Shown: piece by piece, positions 1-14,300 of the stretch
How positions within the stretch are numbered: the first letter of the stretch is position 1
How the letters are laid out: each line of letters starts with the position of its first letter
Assembly: GCF_040954645.1 (NCBI RefSeq)
Contig: NC_092805.1
Span: 21,106,741 to 21,170,740 of the forward strand
Direction: 5' to 3'
DNA from: Diabrotica undecimpunctata
Taxonomy: Eukaryota > Arthropoda > Insecta > Coleoptera > Chrysomelidae
DNA: 64,000 nt
Made by a program: the position numbers and the translations under genes
Notes under the pieces: model-generated
Database searches by the model: none
The model's input: the letters and a program-made list of their open reading frames with translations, nothing else
What the model was told of the DNA's origin: nothing

Positions 1-30
1 ATTTCCACCGAAACTGTATGATGCACCATT

Positions 31-205
31 AATAATTGAATAAAAAAGCTAAAAGCATTACTGTGGCTGTGTAATATTAGAAAAATACCCACAATGCACC
101 ACGGATTTTATTAAAAATGTTAATTCAAAGAGTTATGTACCTCCTAAAGTCGAGCTCGAAGTTGATTCAGTTGAGTGCGAAGAAGAGTCAAAGGAGAAAA
201 ACTGA
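31..205 (+). CDS. Possible 3' coding exon of an unrecognised gene
   Basis: One + frame is open from just after a stop at about position 50 to TGA 203-205. It reads KHYCGCVILEKYPQC, then an acidic C-terminus VELEVDSVECEEE. An AATAAA hexamer follows at 266-271. Three spaced cysteines and the acidic tail look protein-like, but no family is recognised. It could be a terminal exon or transposon debris. Confidence 0.25.
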
Positions 206-1190
206 ATTAAAATACAAAACTGCAAATTAGATCAGTAACTTCTTCAAAATGTAGTATGTTATATAAATAAAGAAACGAATAGTTCTGGTATTTATTACTT
301 TATCTCCATCGAAAACTCATTCGAACGTCACTTATGACCATTTTGAGGTTTTTCTAAATATTTAGTTTTTTTTTTGTTTTTCTTTAAGACGAAAATTGGT
401 TAATATATGACTGTTCAAAGTTTACATACATTCTTGATTAGTACTCGTTCAAGTCTTTTTAACTACAACCCATTCAAAAATAAGGGTTTAAAAAAAATAA
501 TTCAAATGATCTTATTTCCTTAAAAAAAAACTACAAAACCTTAAAAGCTAACCGAGTTATGAGTAAAAACCAATCACATATTTTTTAGAAGATATCAAAA
601 CGCGTATACTGGAGCATTGTAAGATGCACATAATGTGCTTATAAGGCACAGACATACTTTCACCCATCCTTACAAACTAATAAGGGTTGTTTTTTAAGTT
701 GAAATAAAATAAATTCATAAGATTTAATGTCTAATTATAATAAACCTAAATTGAATGTCAATGTATAATTAAATAATTCCAAATTGCTTGAATTTACAAT
801 TATTTTTTTCTAATGGGGGTAGAACCTAAGTATAACCTAAATCCAAATTTCAATGCAAATCAGTAGAGACAAGGTATTCAATGACATTGTTTCAATTAGA
901 ACTGTTTTAGGGGTGAGAATTAGGGGTTAAACTGTGATAAAATCTTAAATTATGTTGTTTATTGTTATTTGATATTCATTCACTTTATTAAAAGATGATT
1001 TGAAGCAATTATCCGCTGTTATTTACGATTATACGATTTTTTTCTAATATGGGTAGTTTTCTCCCCTAAAAAATAAAAAGCAACCAACGGCACAAGTCCA
1101 AGAGTGAAGTAGAGGGTAAGTAGAACGTAAATCCAAATTGTCATGTAATTGGGTGGTGACACGGAAAATTACACGGTATCGCCGTATTTC
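206..1190. other. AT-rich stretch, nothing recognised
   Basis: No gene, inverted terminal repeat or known element is evident in this low-complexity, A/T-run-rich segment. Confidence 0.5.
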
Positions 1191-1194
1191 ACGT

Positions 1195-3090
1195 TCATTT
1201 ACTGGCCTATATAATATATAACGCAATGAAAGAGGAGAGCGGTTAGTCGAATTTGTAAAAAAAAACGAAATGGTAGTAAGAAATACTGTTTTCAAACTAC
1301 CACCTATAAGACTAGACATCTGTAAAAAATTTAGAATCTGTATAAGATCAATTAAGACATCCAAACGCTGACATAGCTTTTGATCACAACCCAGTAGTTG
1401 CAACATTTAGTTTAACTCTCAAAGATCCAAAAAGAAAAAATTTCAAAAAAATTTCAAAATTAAGAATACAAGCAGTACGTAAAAGTCATGGTTACAGAAT
1501 GGGGAACAAAGAAATCCAAATATTATGTTATGCAAACGACGCCGCAATAATCGCCGAGTGAAGACGAGCTCCAAAGATTAACACACATCTTCAATATAAC
1601 AGCCAAGAAATACAATATGATAATATTATTACGATAAATGTTATACCGGTCTTTTTTGTTCTATATATGTTAGTATGTCCGTTTTTATTGATGTTCTTTG
1701 CTTTATTTCGTCATTACTTCTCCTATCCATTCTTGTTACTCTGCAGCATCTTCGCAGGCATTCCATCTCTGTTGCTACTATTTTACTGCTGTTTTTCTTA
1801 TTTATAATCCAATTTTTAGCCCCATATGTCATAATACTTTGTACTAATGTTTTATAAATCTGTGTTTTTGTCTTCATATTTAGGTGTCTATCCCACCATA
1901 CTGAGTTAAGTTGTCGGATTGCCGTTCTTGTTTGTCCTAATCTTTGTGTAATTTCTTCCTCTGATGTTGCCTTTTTCGTGATTATAAACCACAAGTATTT
2001 GAATTTATCCTTTCCTTTGATTGTTACGTTGTCATCAATCTGTAGATCTTCTATGTCTTCTTCACTTGTAGATAGGTACTCTGTTTTCGCGAGGTTTATA
2101 TCTAGGCCAGCCTTGGTATAGTCTTCTTGTAGTTTTTTCATCATGTAGCTGAGGTCGTACCATGTTCCGTACCGGTACTCCCAAGGTCAAGGATTCTTGT
2201 ACCCATTTTAATGGACACTTTATTTTCTTTATACAGAGCTTTTGTAGCTTCTATGAGCTCCGTCTGTATTTCTAATTTGTACATTGCCTTATATTGTCTT
2301 AAATAATTTATATAAGTGTAAATAAATTAATATTTAAGTGTTTTCTATGTAGATTGAATAAATAAATGTATGTAGATAAACTTTTAAAGTGTAGAACATT
2401 TTTATAATAAGTAAAGTCAATAAATTAAATTTATAAGTATAGTTCAATATCAGCAGAGAAAACCAAATGTATGACAACATCTTAATACCCACTACGATGT
2501 AAAATCGAAGTTGATCGGAAAATAATAAACAAGAAGCAAGGTTTAGATATCTGGGAATAGATATAACTATAAACTATAACTATATAGTTACGGAGGTGTT
2601 GAAGAAGAAGTATGACAACAAAGCTTAAAAGCAAGTAAATCGGCGGGATCTCTTAATGACACAATCTGGAAGAATAAACGTCTAAGACAAGACACAAAAA
2701 CAAGAATCTATAAAGCAGCAATTAGACCTATATTAACATATACGGCGGAGACAAGACCTGACACATATATGAAATACTTCGACGAATATCAGGGAAAAGT
2801 CTGTTGGATAGGGAGAGAAGCGAAAACATAAGAAGAACATGCAATATAGAAGACATAAATGGATGGGTGACAAAACGGAAACAGGAGTGGAACGAACACA
2901 TTAGTAGAATGGCAGAGGATAGGGTAGTACGAATAGCAAGAGATGTCACCAAATGGACGAAGAAGTATTAGCAGACCTAGAAAAAGATGGTGCGATAATT
3001 TAAACAATTTAGGAGGCTAATATTCAAGAAGAAACAGGCTTTAAAGCCTACATACAAGAAGGGAGAAAAACAACAAAAAGAAGAAAATTA
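1195..3090 (+). mobile_element. LINE (family A), internally deleted and interrupted by an antisense LINE
   Basis: Fragments of one non-LTR retrotransposon in sense order. Endonuclease pieces come first (GERLVEFVKKNEMVVRN near 1230; ADIAFDHNPVVATFSLTL near 1360). RT follows with the core reading CYANDAAIIAE (1495-1560), where the normal YADD is YAND. Then comes AEKTKCMTTS (from about 2445) and the C-terminal part with RIYKAAIRPILTYTAETRPD near 2710. It ends in a GAAGAA-rich tail near 3085. The two halves are split at about 1627 and 2445 by the antisense element. Many stops and shifts; dead copy. Confidence 0.8.
1640..2310 (-). mobile_element. LINE (family B) reverse transcriptase fragment, nested in LINE A
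   Basis: The open stretch 2144-1641 encodes the C-terminal RT part, with MMKKLQEDYTKAGLDINLAK and TQIYKTLVQSIMTYG. Just upstream (2305-2165) lies MYKLEIQTELIEATKALYKE, the same RT segment seen in the family B copy at 16588-17820. The YADD block is missing between them. The A/T-rich 2310-2445 is probably still insert or target filler. Confidence 0.75.
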
Positions 3091-3449
3091 GGAAACAAGG
3101 AAGATACACTAAACAGAAAAAAGTATAAACTAAACTTTACGAACAATTCAGCAGATTACCAGAGCTCGGATTTATAGGCATAACAAAAACTAAAGAAAAG
3201 ACGCCGATATAGGCAAAGATTTGTTAAAAAAGGCAGAAATTGTTAATTAGACATTGTATCCACTTAAATTTTTATTATTAATAGCTACAATTAAATGCTG
3301 TTCAATATTTACGGTCTTAAAACTATGTCTTCGATCACTTAAAATGAATTTGTATGTCGAAAATGAACGTTCTAATCTGGCTCATGAAGTTCTATCGTCT
3401 GAACGAATAAATCTGGCTCAATTTGTAATTTAAAGTAATTCAAAATAAT

Positions 3450-3670
3450 ATCCAGAAATGAATCCAGATATGCTCTCCTTCAAGCCTTCCTGCAAGGAAA
3501 AATATTTGGAAAAGAGGTCCAGTAAGAAGAAGAACATCTTGGTTAAAGAACCTCAGAATCTGGTTCAATACAACATCTGTGCAGCTTTTCCGCGCTGCTG
3601 CATATAAGATAAAGATTGCCATGATGATTGCCAACATTCGTAACGGATAGGCACATCAAGAAGAAGAAGA
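3450..3670 (+). mobile_element. LINE 3' end with (GAA)n tail
   Basis: One frame reads GKIFGKRGPVRRRTSWLKNL, then VQLFRAAAYKIKIAMMIANI and RNG stop, followed by a run of GAAGAAGAA at 3655-3670. The same C-terminus recurs at 6180, 14310, 15135, 18130 and 27950. Confidence 0.75.
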
Positions 3671-3939
3671 ATTTGTAATTCCTCGTAAAAATGAAATACC
3701 TTCATTCTTGTCAAAAATATATTTCATTGTTTTTTAATTAATTGACCATTACTTCTAGTTGCCGATTTCATTTTTGACTTTAAATTATCTACCAATTTTA
3801 CTGACTCACATAAATTTACCTGTTGTCTGTCTAATAAGGTAATTGTGGTATTAAACTTTGCTGTGATATTGTTTATTAAATATTCACCGTTCCCACCTAG
3901 TAGTATTAAATTTTCTCATTTCTAAATTTGTTGTTTCAG

Positions 3940-4088
3940 CATAACAGATACCTTCAAGAAGCAAAAACAAGTGAATCGGAGGTACTCTTCATAGGAGATT
4001 CAATTATTCAACAATTACAATTCACTTCTTTGTGGTCCGAAAAAATAAGCTCTTTACATTGTTTAAATTTTGGAATTGGAGGTGACAG
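3940..4088 (+). CDS. Paf-AHalpha: PAF acetylhydrolase exon with catalytic serine
   Basis: The exon follows a ttgtttcag acceptor and ends at an AG|gtaagt donor. It encodes 49 codons plus two bases of an Arg codon, starting HNRYLQEAK and ending LNFGIGGD. It holds SGNH block I (FIGDS, nucleophile serine) and block II glycine. It begins in phase 0. Confidence 0.94.
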
Positions 4089-5282
4089 GTAAGTCATGTG
4101 CTATTAATATTCTTTCGCTTTTTCAGCAGTTAATGCAGTCTAGCACTTCTTCGTCTCCTTTGTATTATATGTATGTTTGGCTATTTTTTATTATTTTTTT
4201 CATTAACCTGGTACGATAAAATATACATTATATATTGGTGTGGGGGTTGGCGCGAACATTTCTGACGGCAGGATTTTGATTAGAGGTTGTAAAGGGTGGA
4301 GTGGATGATATTTTCTTTATGAGGGGTCTCCATGTCGAAGGCAACCGGATACCGTCATCTCTTTTATTGAGACAATTTGGTCTTTTTTTTTAATTACTAT
4401 GGCTTCTCAGATAATTCTTGGTTTATAGAAGCGGATTTGGGCTATGGTTCTGGAGTTTTTAAATTCAAATTTAATTTTGTGACCTGTATGAAGATGGTGT
4501 TGACCTAGAGCTGAAATTGAATCGGAATTGCGAACAGGAATGGAATGTTCATAAATCCTATTTTGGATTCTACGATTTATTTGGCCTATATACGATGAGG
4601 ACAGTCTACACAAGGAATCTCATAAACTCCGTGTCGTTCATTTGGAATGTTGTCTTTGATCGATCGGATAAGAGATGAAAGTTTTTATTGGGGGATATTT
4701 TCTTTATCCCTCTTGATTTAAGAATTTTGACGATTTTGTCAGTACCACCTTTGATGTAAAGAAGAAAAGCTTTCGGATGATGAGGGCCTGAGTCTTTGGG
4801 TTGAGATTGAGGAGATTGATGTCTGAAGATGTGATGTGATTTTCGCGTTTACCGTTTTGGATGAGGACTTGTTTTAAACTTGTGAGCTCAGCGGATCTAC
4901 TTGCATCATCGCAAAGGCGTATTGATCTGGAGACAAGGGTATTAATGACTCCATTAATTTGTGGAGGTAGATGATTAGAGTTGGCATGCAAGTAACGATT
5001 GCTATGTTTGGGTTTTCGATAAACTGAGTGATGAAAACCTTCGGATTAGTTTTTCTGTATGATTCCGTCGAGAAACGGTAGCCAACCCCCACGCCAACTT
5101 CCACCCAAACCATCCACGGTATAAATAAACCGTCCTCTGTTTCCAGTAGCAGTAATGCGTTGTTAGTGGTCAGTGTAGTAGTATCTGGGGACTCTGGAGA
5201 CTGAGACTTCGGAAGCCTTGAAAAAAGCCTGTTGAAATTTCCCGGAATTCTTGTAATAGTATTAATCTTAGCTTTAGGTTTA

Positions 5283-5363
<81 letters not shown>

Positions 5364-8300
5364 TTGAGACGCCGAATATATAAATAAACGGCGAAAGGCG
5401 GACAATTCTGGAAGCCTTCCGTGTATGAATTGTTATCCGTAGACTCTTATAACGTTATTTCTGTATCCTCCATATGTCTTCACACAGTCGAGTAGATACA
5501 AACTCCTACACGGAAAACAAGCGAATGTGTCCTGCTATTTCCCCCTTCGAGTGGTAGCTACAAAAAGCGCCACATATTTTAATAGCATTAAAAGAAAACG
5601 ACTTATTACTGTTTCTTTCTGTCTTTTTGAGCTATACGAAATTAGTAAAAGATTCACAGATTTTAGCGAGAGGTTGTCTACGACTTATGAATTGAAACTT
5701 TATTCGGAAAGAAAGAAATAAATATAAGAGTTAAACTTTCGAGCTTTTAACGGAATAGTTGTTGCATCTATAACGTATGCGAATAAAGTATAGACATTAC
5801 ATAAAAAACACGATACAAAAATAACAGCTATGAAAGTGTATTATCTTTGAAGGACTGCTGGAAAGAATCTGAAAATTGCTGGCATGAAAATGTATAGATA
5901 TTGAAATGAAAAAATTAGACAAAGGATACTAGAAAGAAAGAAAATAAAAATAGCAGAGACCCACGAAAAAGGTATAAAAAGAATAAAAGAAATTGGACAA
6001 AAATAGAAAAGACAATTGAAGAAATGAAGGTAATGAGTGCAGAAAAACGGGAAGAAATTACTATGCAATAAACATTAAAATAAATAATCCAAAAAGCATA
6101 AGGATTCACTCGAAGAAGAAGAATTTTGGGGCTTATTACCTGTTATCCAAAATTTGAGATACTACTATATTGCAAGGTGAAATCATTGGGCCAAAGAAGT
6201 ATAGTACGTTGTAGATACTCCTGGCTGCGCAATCTATGAGCGTGGTTGGGACTGTCGTCAGTAGAATTATTCCCTGCGGAAGTATCTAAACACTAAAAGA
6301 CGTAAAAGATGATCTCAAGAAGAAGAACAAGAAGAACAATTAAAATAAACTAAGCGTATCACAAAATAAAATTGAAAGAGCAATATTAAGAATTAAAAGT
6401 GTGAACCAAGATTAAAAGATATAATAGATAAGTAACAAAAATAAGGTAGAGGCAGATACATCGCTAAGGCTTTGTGCCCTCCAATTATAAAATTGGCAGG
6501 ACCCTGGTCTACCTGGCCTTTCGGCATACGGCCGTTAACGAATCCACTGCCCCTACGAGACCGACACCAAAATGAAGGTGCCACGCTACGTACACAAGGA
6601 ACGTCTCGTGGGGCTCCACCTTCCCCGTAGTACCTGTGTTACGATTACCTCGCCTACCCGTTATCCCCTCCCACAGGCGGATAGGCGACGCAGGCAGAGG
6701 AATTTCCACCTCGCACGTAGACAGGTCGCCGCCGAGGATCTCTCCTCTACCACTCTTAAATCTCCTGGCGGGTACGTACCGGAACACAAACACCACGCTT
6801 GACGCAAGGCCAAGAGAGGTGTGTACGGGCCCAGCTCGTTCAACCTCGCCTGTTTCTCTTGGAATGAGAGTAGAGTGGTCCCACGAGAGTCTCGTCTCGG
6901 ATACTAAGAGTGTAGACCGGTGACCGTGACGCCTAAGCGTTCGTGTGCGTTTCTACAAACCCGACACCTCAAGCGACGGCTCTCCACCTCTCACTTCCTA
7001 CCCATTAGTCGACTCTTACGACAGGCAGGGCCTTTTGACCTCGGCCGTATTCTTATCTCCGCGAGCCGAACGGAGAACAGGCAGATACAGAAGAAACAGA
7101 GGTAGACTATCTACACAATGGACAGCCAGCGTGACGCGAAAAGTATCGCTGGGAATTGGCTGCAGGAAGTTCAACTTCGGATGCAGAAGGTTGAATGTTG
7201 ATGATGAACAAAAACAAAACAGAAACAACAGAGATTTTCAGGCGATGTGGCAAACTTGATAATGATAAATGGAATAAAAAATCATTACAATGGATGCCCC
7301 GTAAAGATAGAAGTGAAGGAAAACCACTGACGTGGTAGATAGACAATATACAGAGAGTAGAACGTAATTAGATACAGCTTATGCGAAATAGAAATTTTTA
7401 GAGGCGTGTGAAAGACGCGGAAGCTGAACGATGATGACGTTTAATGTTTTCTTGAAATTAGTGTATTTTATTTAATATCGACTTAACATTGATAGTTTCA
7501 CAGTCTTACTGAAACAATCTGTATTTATCAGTTTCTCTATCCTAACACTAATTGTATGTTTACAATAATTGTTACGTATTCAGAGGGTTTCTGTGACCCT
7601 CTGAAAAACTCTTAAGCTGTCCTATAATATGCTTTATAAAGATCAATAAATATCAACATCCGCATGTTTAATCGTAAATTACTGTTCACCTTGTTTCTAC
7701 TTTTTTATTCTTGCTGTATTTATAGGTAATTGTTTTAAATGATCAGTAAATATTTGTTTTTCATTTTGGAAAAGTTTCTTGTATTACATCACTTTTTTTT
7801 ACCTTAATAGTTTATATTCTGTTTTGATGTTTTTATGAAATAGATCAATTTTTTATGCAGTCTGGAACAATTCTTAAATTACCTAATATCTGCAACAATA
7901 TTGTAATATCAATTAGAATTAACTGTAACAATCCGGATGGACAAGTTGCAGAAACAACCTACAAATATTTGTAGACGCCATTCACCTTCAAACTGTCAGC
8001 TAGAAACACATTAATTTATATTAACTTAATTGTGCAATTTTCTAATTGTTTTCTGTGTTTTTCAGAGTCGAAAATGTCCTTTGGAGAGTTCGACATGGCG
8101 AACTGGAATTTAATTCAAAAATTAAAGCCGTCGTCCTATTCGTCGGTACGAATAATATTGACTGCACTCCCCATGAAATTTACGAAGGGATTTTGGAGAT
8201 CATTAGGGAAATTAAGAGACAACTAGGGAACGTTTCCATAATTTTACCTGTAAGCAATTATCTTTAATAGGATCTCAATTTATTTACATTTAGCATTATA

Positions 8301-11300
8301 ATTAAAATAAGGGCATTTTTGTTTATGTTTAACGGCGTGGAGGAAATTTGCCAGCTTGCGGCCATCTTTTTTAAAAAGCAATATAACTTATGTCGTTTGC
8401 CACTTTTAGATTCCAAAAAAATATATATAGTAAAGTACACTCGCGATCATAAAATCCGGCTCATCTTGAAAATTTCAAGTTTCTTAAATATTTTTGCCTC
8501 TGGTGCAGTAATAACCTTTTTTTTTGGCTAATGTATTTTTTATTTGTCATCAATGTTTGTTTTGAAAGAAAAAAAATGGTTTTTTATTGCTTTTATTGAA
8601 AAAAAAACAGAAAACAAATCAAATTGTTGATAAAACAGACATACGAAAAAAAATGGAAAATACAGAACGTGGTAAAAAATCATTGAAATTTCAATGACCA
8701 ATATCGTGTATTACCTCCCCTTGTTCTAATAACCTCTTGCAGACGACGGGGCATACTCTCAATTTTTCTCCGGATTACATGTTGTGGTATGTTATTCCAC
8801 TTTCTCACTAACAGATCCTTAAGCTCCTGTGCGTTGTTAGGAGGATGTGTATGGGTTTGAATACGTTTTTTCAAATCGTCCTAGAGATGTTCGATGGGAT
8901 TCAGGTCCGGAGACCTAGCTGGCCAGGGTACCCTCGTAATTCCAACTTCGTCCAAGTATTACATACTGATCCTGGCAACGTGCGGTCTCACGTTGTCCTG
9001 CATAAAAACGGCGTTTTCTCCAAGCCCTGCCATTTTGTGCATAACACGTTCTTCCGGAATCTCCGTAATGTACCTTCGTGCAGTTAGGGACCCATTTTCA
9101 ATTAACGGTAATTCTGTGTGGAAGTCGAAAGATATACCTCCCCAAGCCATGACCGAGCCTCCACCAAATGGCATTCTTGTTGCAATGCAAGCTTGTGAAA
9201 ATCGTTCACCGGTTTTCCTCCAAACTCTTACACGTCCATCGGATCCAGTTAGGCAGAAACGGGATTCATCTGAGAATAACACTTTGCTACAATCGTTAAT
9301 TTCCCAATGCGCGTATTGTCGAGCAAAAGCTAGTCGTGCAACTCGAGGCACTCGGCGAAGTGACGGTCCTCTAGCCATTACCCGAGAAGATAGTCAAGAA
9401 GAACGAAGTCTTCTTCTGACTGTTGTAACACTAAAATTGCGATTTCGTACTTCCTCTAGACGATTTTGATGCATAACCGCGGTTGAGGTCCGGTTTCGTA
9501 AAGCCTGAAACACAAGGAAACGGTCATCTAATGCCTTGGTCGTTCTTCTTCGTCCAGAGCCAGGTCGCCTGGTTAGCAAACTTGCCTCCTGAAAGCGTTG
9601 AAGTACTCGTTGAACCGTAGAAAGGCTTACGCCAACAGTTCTTGCGACTTGCCGTTGAGTGTGAATGTGTTCCACAAGTACAACAATTTGTGTCGTTTCA
9701 ACAACAGTCAAAGTCATTTTTTTCAAAACACTAATGGTGGCAATAATAAACGTTTGTCCGTTGCATTTGAACAGAAAGTCGAAGTACAAACGAGACATTT
9801 AAAACAAGCTGAGTTACAGGTAGGGTTCATTTTGGGAATTGTGCACTTTACCGCGAAACCGGCACTATTGGAATTCTTTGTTACAAAGGAAACCGCAACA
9901 ATTCTCAGAACATGCATTAGTTTGTATTTGTGTTATTATTATTTACGATAAAAATGAAATATCGGTGATTTTCAAGGTGACCCGGATTTTATGATCGCGA
10001 GTGTATAATGGGAAAAGTACGCAACCCTGTCGACGCCGTACGCTATTTTAAATTTTTATGTCATTTGTTGTAGGGAGGATGCATTGATTAGAAATCCACG
10101 ATCGTTAACACATTTTTTTTTTGTTTTTCAATATATGAGCTATCCAAAAGTACTTTATCCCAGTTTTCTTTTATATGTTTTATTCAGGAGTATAAGTTAT
10201 CCAATGTATTATATATCCCTCTACATTTTCCAATCGTTATATTTCTATTCATATTTCTAGATTCTCTCTGCACATAACTTTGGTATTATTCGGATTCGTT
10301 TTAAACTTCACTTTTTTTGCTTCCAAATTTAGGTCTAATTAATAGTATCGCTTTAATTATTCTTCTTAGGCTACGTCGGTATTTATAATTATATCATTTT
10401 TGTTAAGGTAAGAATTTCTTGATTAAACGCAAATAACAAGCGAGTGATATATCGTTTTTCAATAGAATTATTTTAGACGATTGAAACATGAACCTGCGAA
10501 CTGAACTGAAACGACAAATAAAAAGCGCCGGCCCATATTTGCACTTGCCCTTTCCAGCTATTACAATTACAAGTATCTCCTGTGATAGTACATTTACTTG
10601 TATTTTGCTCTTATCTTTTTTTTATTTATATCTTCCAGAAACAAATTTTCTTCTTTAATTCGTTTTATAGGGGGCGTTATATTATGCACTAGAAACATAG
10701 ACATATATAAAATAAATGAAAAGCTTGACATGTTTTTGTACATATTTATGACAATACAAATAATGGAAATGAAAAGTATGTTTGAAGTGTGCAAACAGAT
10801 TACATAGCTGAGAGTTTTTATCTTACAAAGCCATCTTCAGGGCTATGCTACAATAGAACACTGATATAAATAACTAATTTAAAGTTTACAATGTTTCACC
10901 TACGTCAAGTTTTTAAAAAGTACCATTACTAAGGAGAGATTTCATTTTGGTAGAAAAATCCACAATTTTCCTTTAAGCTATTTCTATATGTTAAAATGTT
11001 TCTTTAGATTATGAAAAGGCTTTCGACAGCATTGAACACTGGGCGGTGGAAGAAGCTCTGGTCAATAGTAGCATAGATTCAAGATACCGACAATTAATAC
11101 ATGATATTTACCAAGACGCAACCATGACCGTAATTCTGGACGACAAATTAATAACGGATAATATAAAAGTTAAACGAGGAGTCCGACAAGGCGATATAAT
11201 TTCACCTAAACTGTTTACCTTGACCCTCGAAGATATAATAAAATCAACAGATTGGGAAAACAGAGGAATATGTATTAACGGAAAGTACCTAAATCACCTT

Positions 11301-14300
11301 AGATATGCGGATGATATACTCCTGATCTCCTCGGAACGACAAGAACTAGAATTAATGCTGAATGAACTTCATGAAAAATCACTGCAAAAAGGCCTAAAAA
11401 TTAACTTCAACAAAAAAAAAGTAATGACAAACACGGAAGACCAAGAGGCAATAAAAATACAAACAGAAAAAATAGAACAGGTAAATGAGTATATCTATCT
11501 AGGACAAGCAATCAGAGCTAACAGAGAAAATCAAACAGTCGAAATATCGAGACGAGTAAGAATGTGATGGGCAGTGTTCGGCAAACTTTCTTACGTTCTA
11601 AAAAATCAAACAATCCCTCTATACTTACGAAGCAAGGTATATAACTCCTGTATAATACCGGTGCTCACCTACGGAGCACAGACATGGACAGTTACACAGG
11701 CCAATTTGGATAGGATAAGGAAGGCACAAAGAGCGATGGAGAGACAAATTTTGGGTATATCACTTAAAGATAGAAAACGTAACTAGTGGATCAGAACCAG
11801 AACAAAGACAGTAGACGCGATAGAGCAAGCAGCAAAACTGAAATGGAAATGGGCTGGACACAATGAACGTCTCCAAGACGGACGATGGAACAATGCCATC
11901 GGAAAGTGGCGTCCATACAATGCAAAGAGATCAAGAGGCAGGCCACAGATGAGGTTAAAAGATGACATCAGGAAACAAGGAGGTCCCAGATGGCAGAGAA
12001 CAGCTCAAGATAGGGAAAGATGGAGAGAACTGGGGGAGACCTACATCCAACAATGGAAGGATAGAGAATAGGTTAAAAAAAAATTTCTTTGGAAAAAACA
12101 CAAAAGGTACTGTACACTGAACTCCAGAAAAAAACACATTAAAAAATTTGGTTATGGTACAGCTGTCAGAACTCGACTATTTATTGGAGTTAATGCAGCA
12201 TATATAATGAGGGGAATTGAATTCCATGCTTTTAAATGATTCCTCAACGAAGGTGACAATTGACATATGCCATATATAGAAAACTAAGAAATTTATCGAA
12301 CACTGTCTAAAATTAAGTTTTGTAAATCTTTGTTTGCATAGCATCACAATGAATAATATGTTGAAAATTGACTAAAGGTCAAAGTAGGTTTAATTGACAA
12401 GTTATCCCCGAAACAGCAAATCAAATTGTTTAAATATAAAGAAGAAACTAGATTGTAATGTTTCTAAGTATCATACTTACTTGTATTAAAAATTTTATCT
12501 CTTGAGTGATCTTGTAGTGAAATTGTTCTTGATTCAATGAAGGATTACTCGATTATAAATTGTTATAAATTAGTAATGGAATTTTAAAAAGAAGAATAAA
12601 TTTTTATTTAAGATTGCATGAGGTCACTCTTCTTCCTTTAAAGTCTCCCACAATAACTTAAAAAGAAATTTATAATTGCAATTGAGATTAAGCAACAATC
12701 AAGTTTCATTTCTTTGGATATCTCAAGGGTTTCTAAAAGGTTCATAAGTCTAAAATTTTTATTTGGAATATTATGTAAAACTTTGCTGTTTTTGGTAGGA
12801 GAAAAGGAGTGATTATTAAATTTAATGTGATGTCCAAAGTTTGATTTATCTGTCTTATTAAGATGTTCTTTGATTTTTTGAGCCAGAGTTCTTGTTCTAC
12901 CCACATAAGTCATTTATTAATGTTTGTATTTTGAGAACGATTTCCGAAGTGGAAATTGAAACGTCAATAAACTTACTTTAACCTTTAATTGTGGCTTATG
13001 CCCATTTAAATAGTAATTACTTTAAGGTGCCACAAGAAAATAGCTTTAGAACAACATATAAGTCATGTTACAATCACCACAAGACTATAAATACCACTTT
13101 TGTTTAATTCATCAATTTTGTGCTTAGTTTTGCTTAAAATGGACATTTCTTTCAAAAGAAGCTTGTTTCGTCACAACAGAAACGAAAGAGGGAATACGTT
13201 TGTGGATTTTTATTAATATGAACATTTTGCAATAATGAACACAATGTTCCAACTACTCGACAGAAGATTATACACTTGGAGATCTCCTGCAGACAACAAA
13301 GACCGCATAGTCAAAAATCAAATAGACTATATATTAGTCAGAAATAGATACAAAAACTCAATTAAAACAGTAAAAGCATACAATGGAGCAGATGTCAACT
13401 CAGACCATAACCCGCTGATAGCTAGAATGCACGTGAAACTCAAAAAGATTGTAATACCTAAAAATAAACCATCGTGTGATTATACAAAATTAAGAAAAAG
13501 AGAAATACATCAAAAAATGATCCAACAAGTCAAATCTAACACAAGTAGGAGAAGAAATCTTAACATCAGAAGATGTCAATGAAAAGTGGAGCAATATTCA
13601 GAAGGCATTATTAAAGGCTACAGAAGAAAATTTAAAGCCTGAAAAGACAAATAAACAACAGAAGTGGATGACTTCAGAAATTCTAGCAAAAAGCCCAAGG
13701 AAAAGTGGTTAACAGATCAATGCATAGAAATAGAAGAGTATGGGATACTCAAAGATGATAATGGTAAACTCATTGCAGACATCAAAGATAAACTAAGATT
13801 TTGGCAAGAATATATAATGAAACTATTCGACGATGATAGAATGATACAAGAAAAACCACAGGAACAAACAGGACCGAAAATAATAAAGTACGAATTAGAA
13901 CAAGCAATTAGAAATGCAAAGACCGCAAAGTCAGTAGGCCCAGATCAGATACCCATCAAGCTAATTAAATGCATTGACGAAGAAACACTGCATATACTTT
14001 TAGATCTGTTCAACCAAGTATATACAACAGGAGTAATACCCGAAGATTGTGGATAGTCGAGATATACGGGTTATTGTCAATCTGTACTGGAATCAAAAAG
14101 CAAAGGTTAGTAGATAGAAATCAAAAGAGGTGTTAGACAGGGTTGCGTGCTGTCCCCATTATTATTCAATCTCTACAGCGAAGCTATTTTAAGGAAACAA
14201 TATCAGAGGAACAACAGGGTATACCAATAAACGGAAAAATCTTTGAAAATACCATGGACCCAACGAGTTACAAATGCAAAAGTGTTAAGAAGGCTACAAA

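Noticed and set aside
1044..1406. 120-codon - strand ORF
   Set aside because: Antisense to the LINE endonuclease remnant; no domain.
6509..6923. Overlapping ORFs on both strands in the GC-rich island
   Set aside because: Stop-poor because of base composition; no conserved motif in any frame.
8845..9469. 191-codon + strand ORF
   Set aside because: Antisense shadow of the Tc1 transposase pseudogene.
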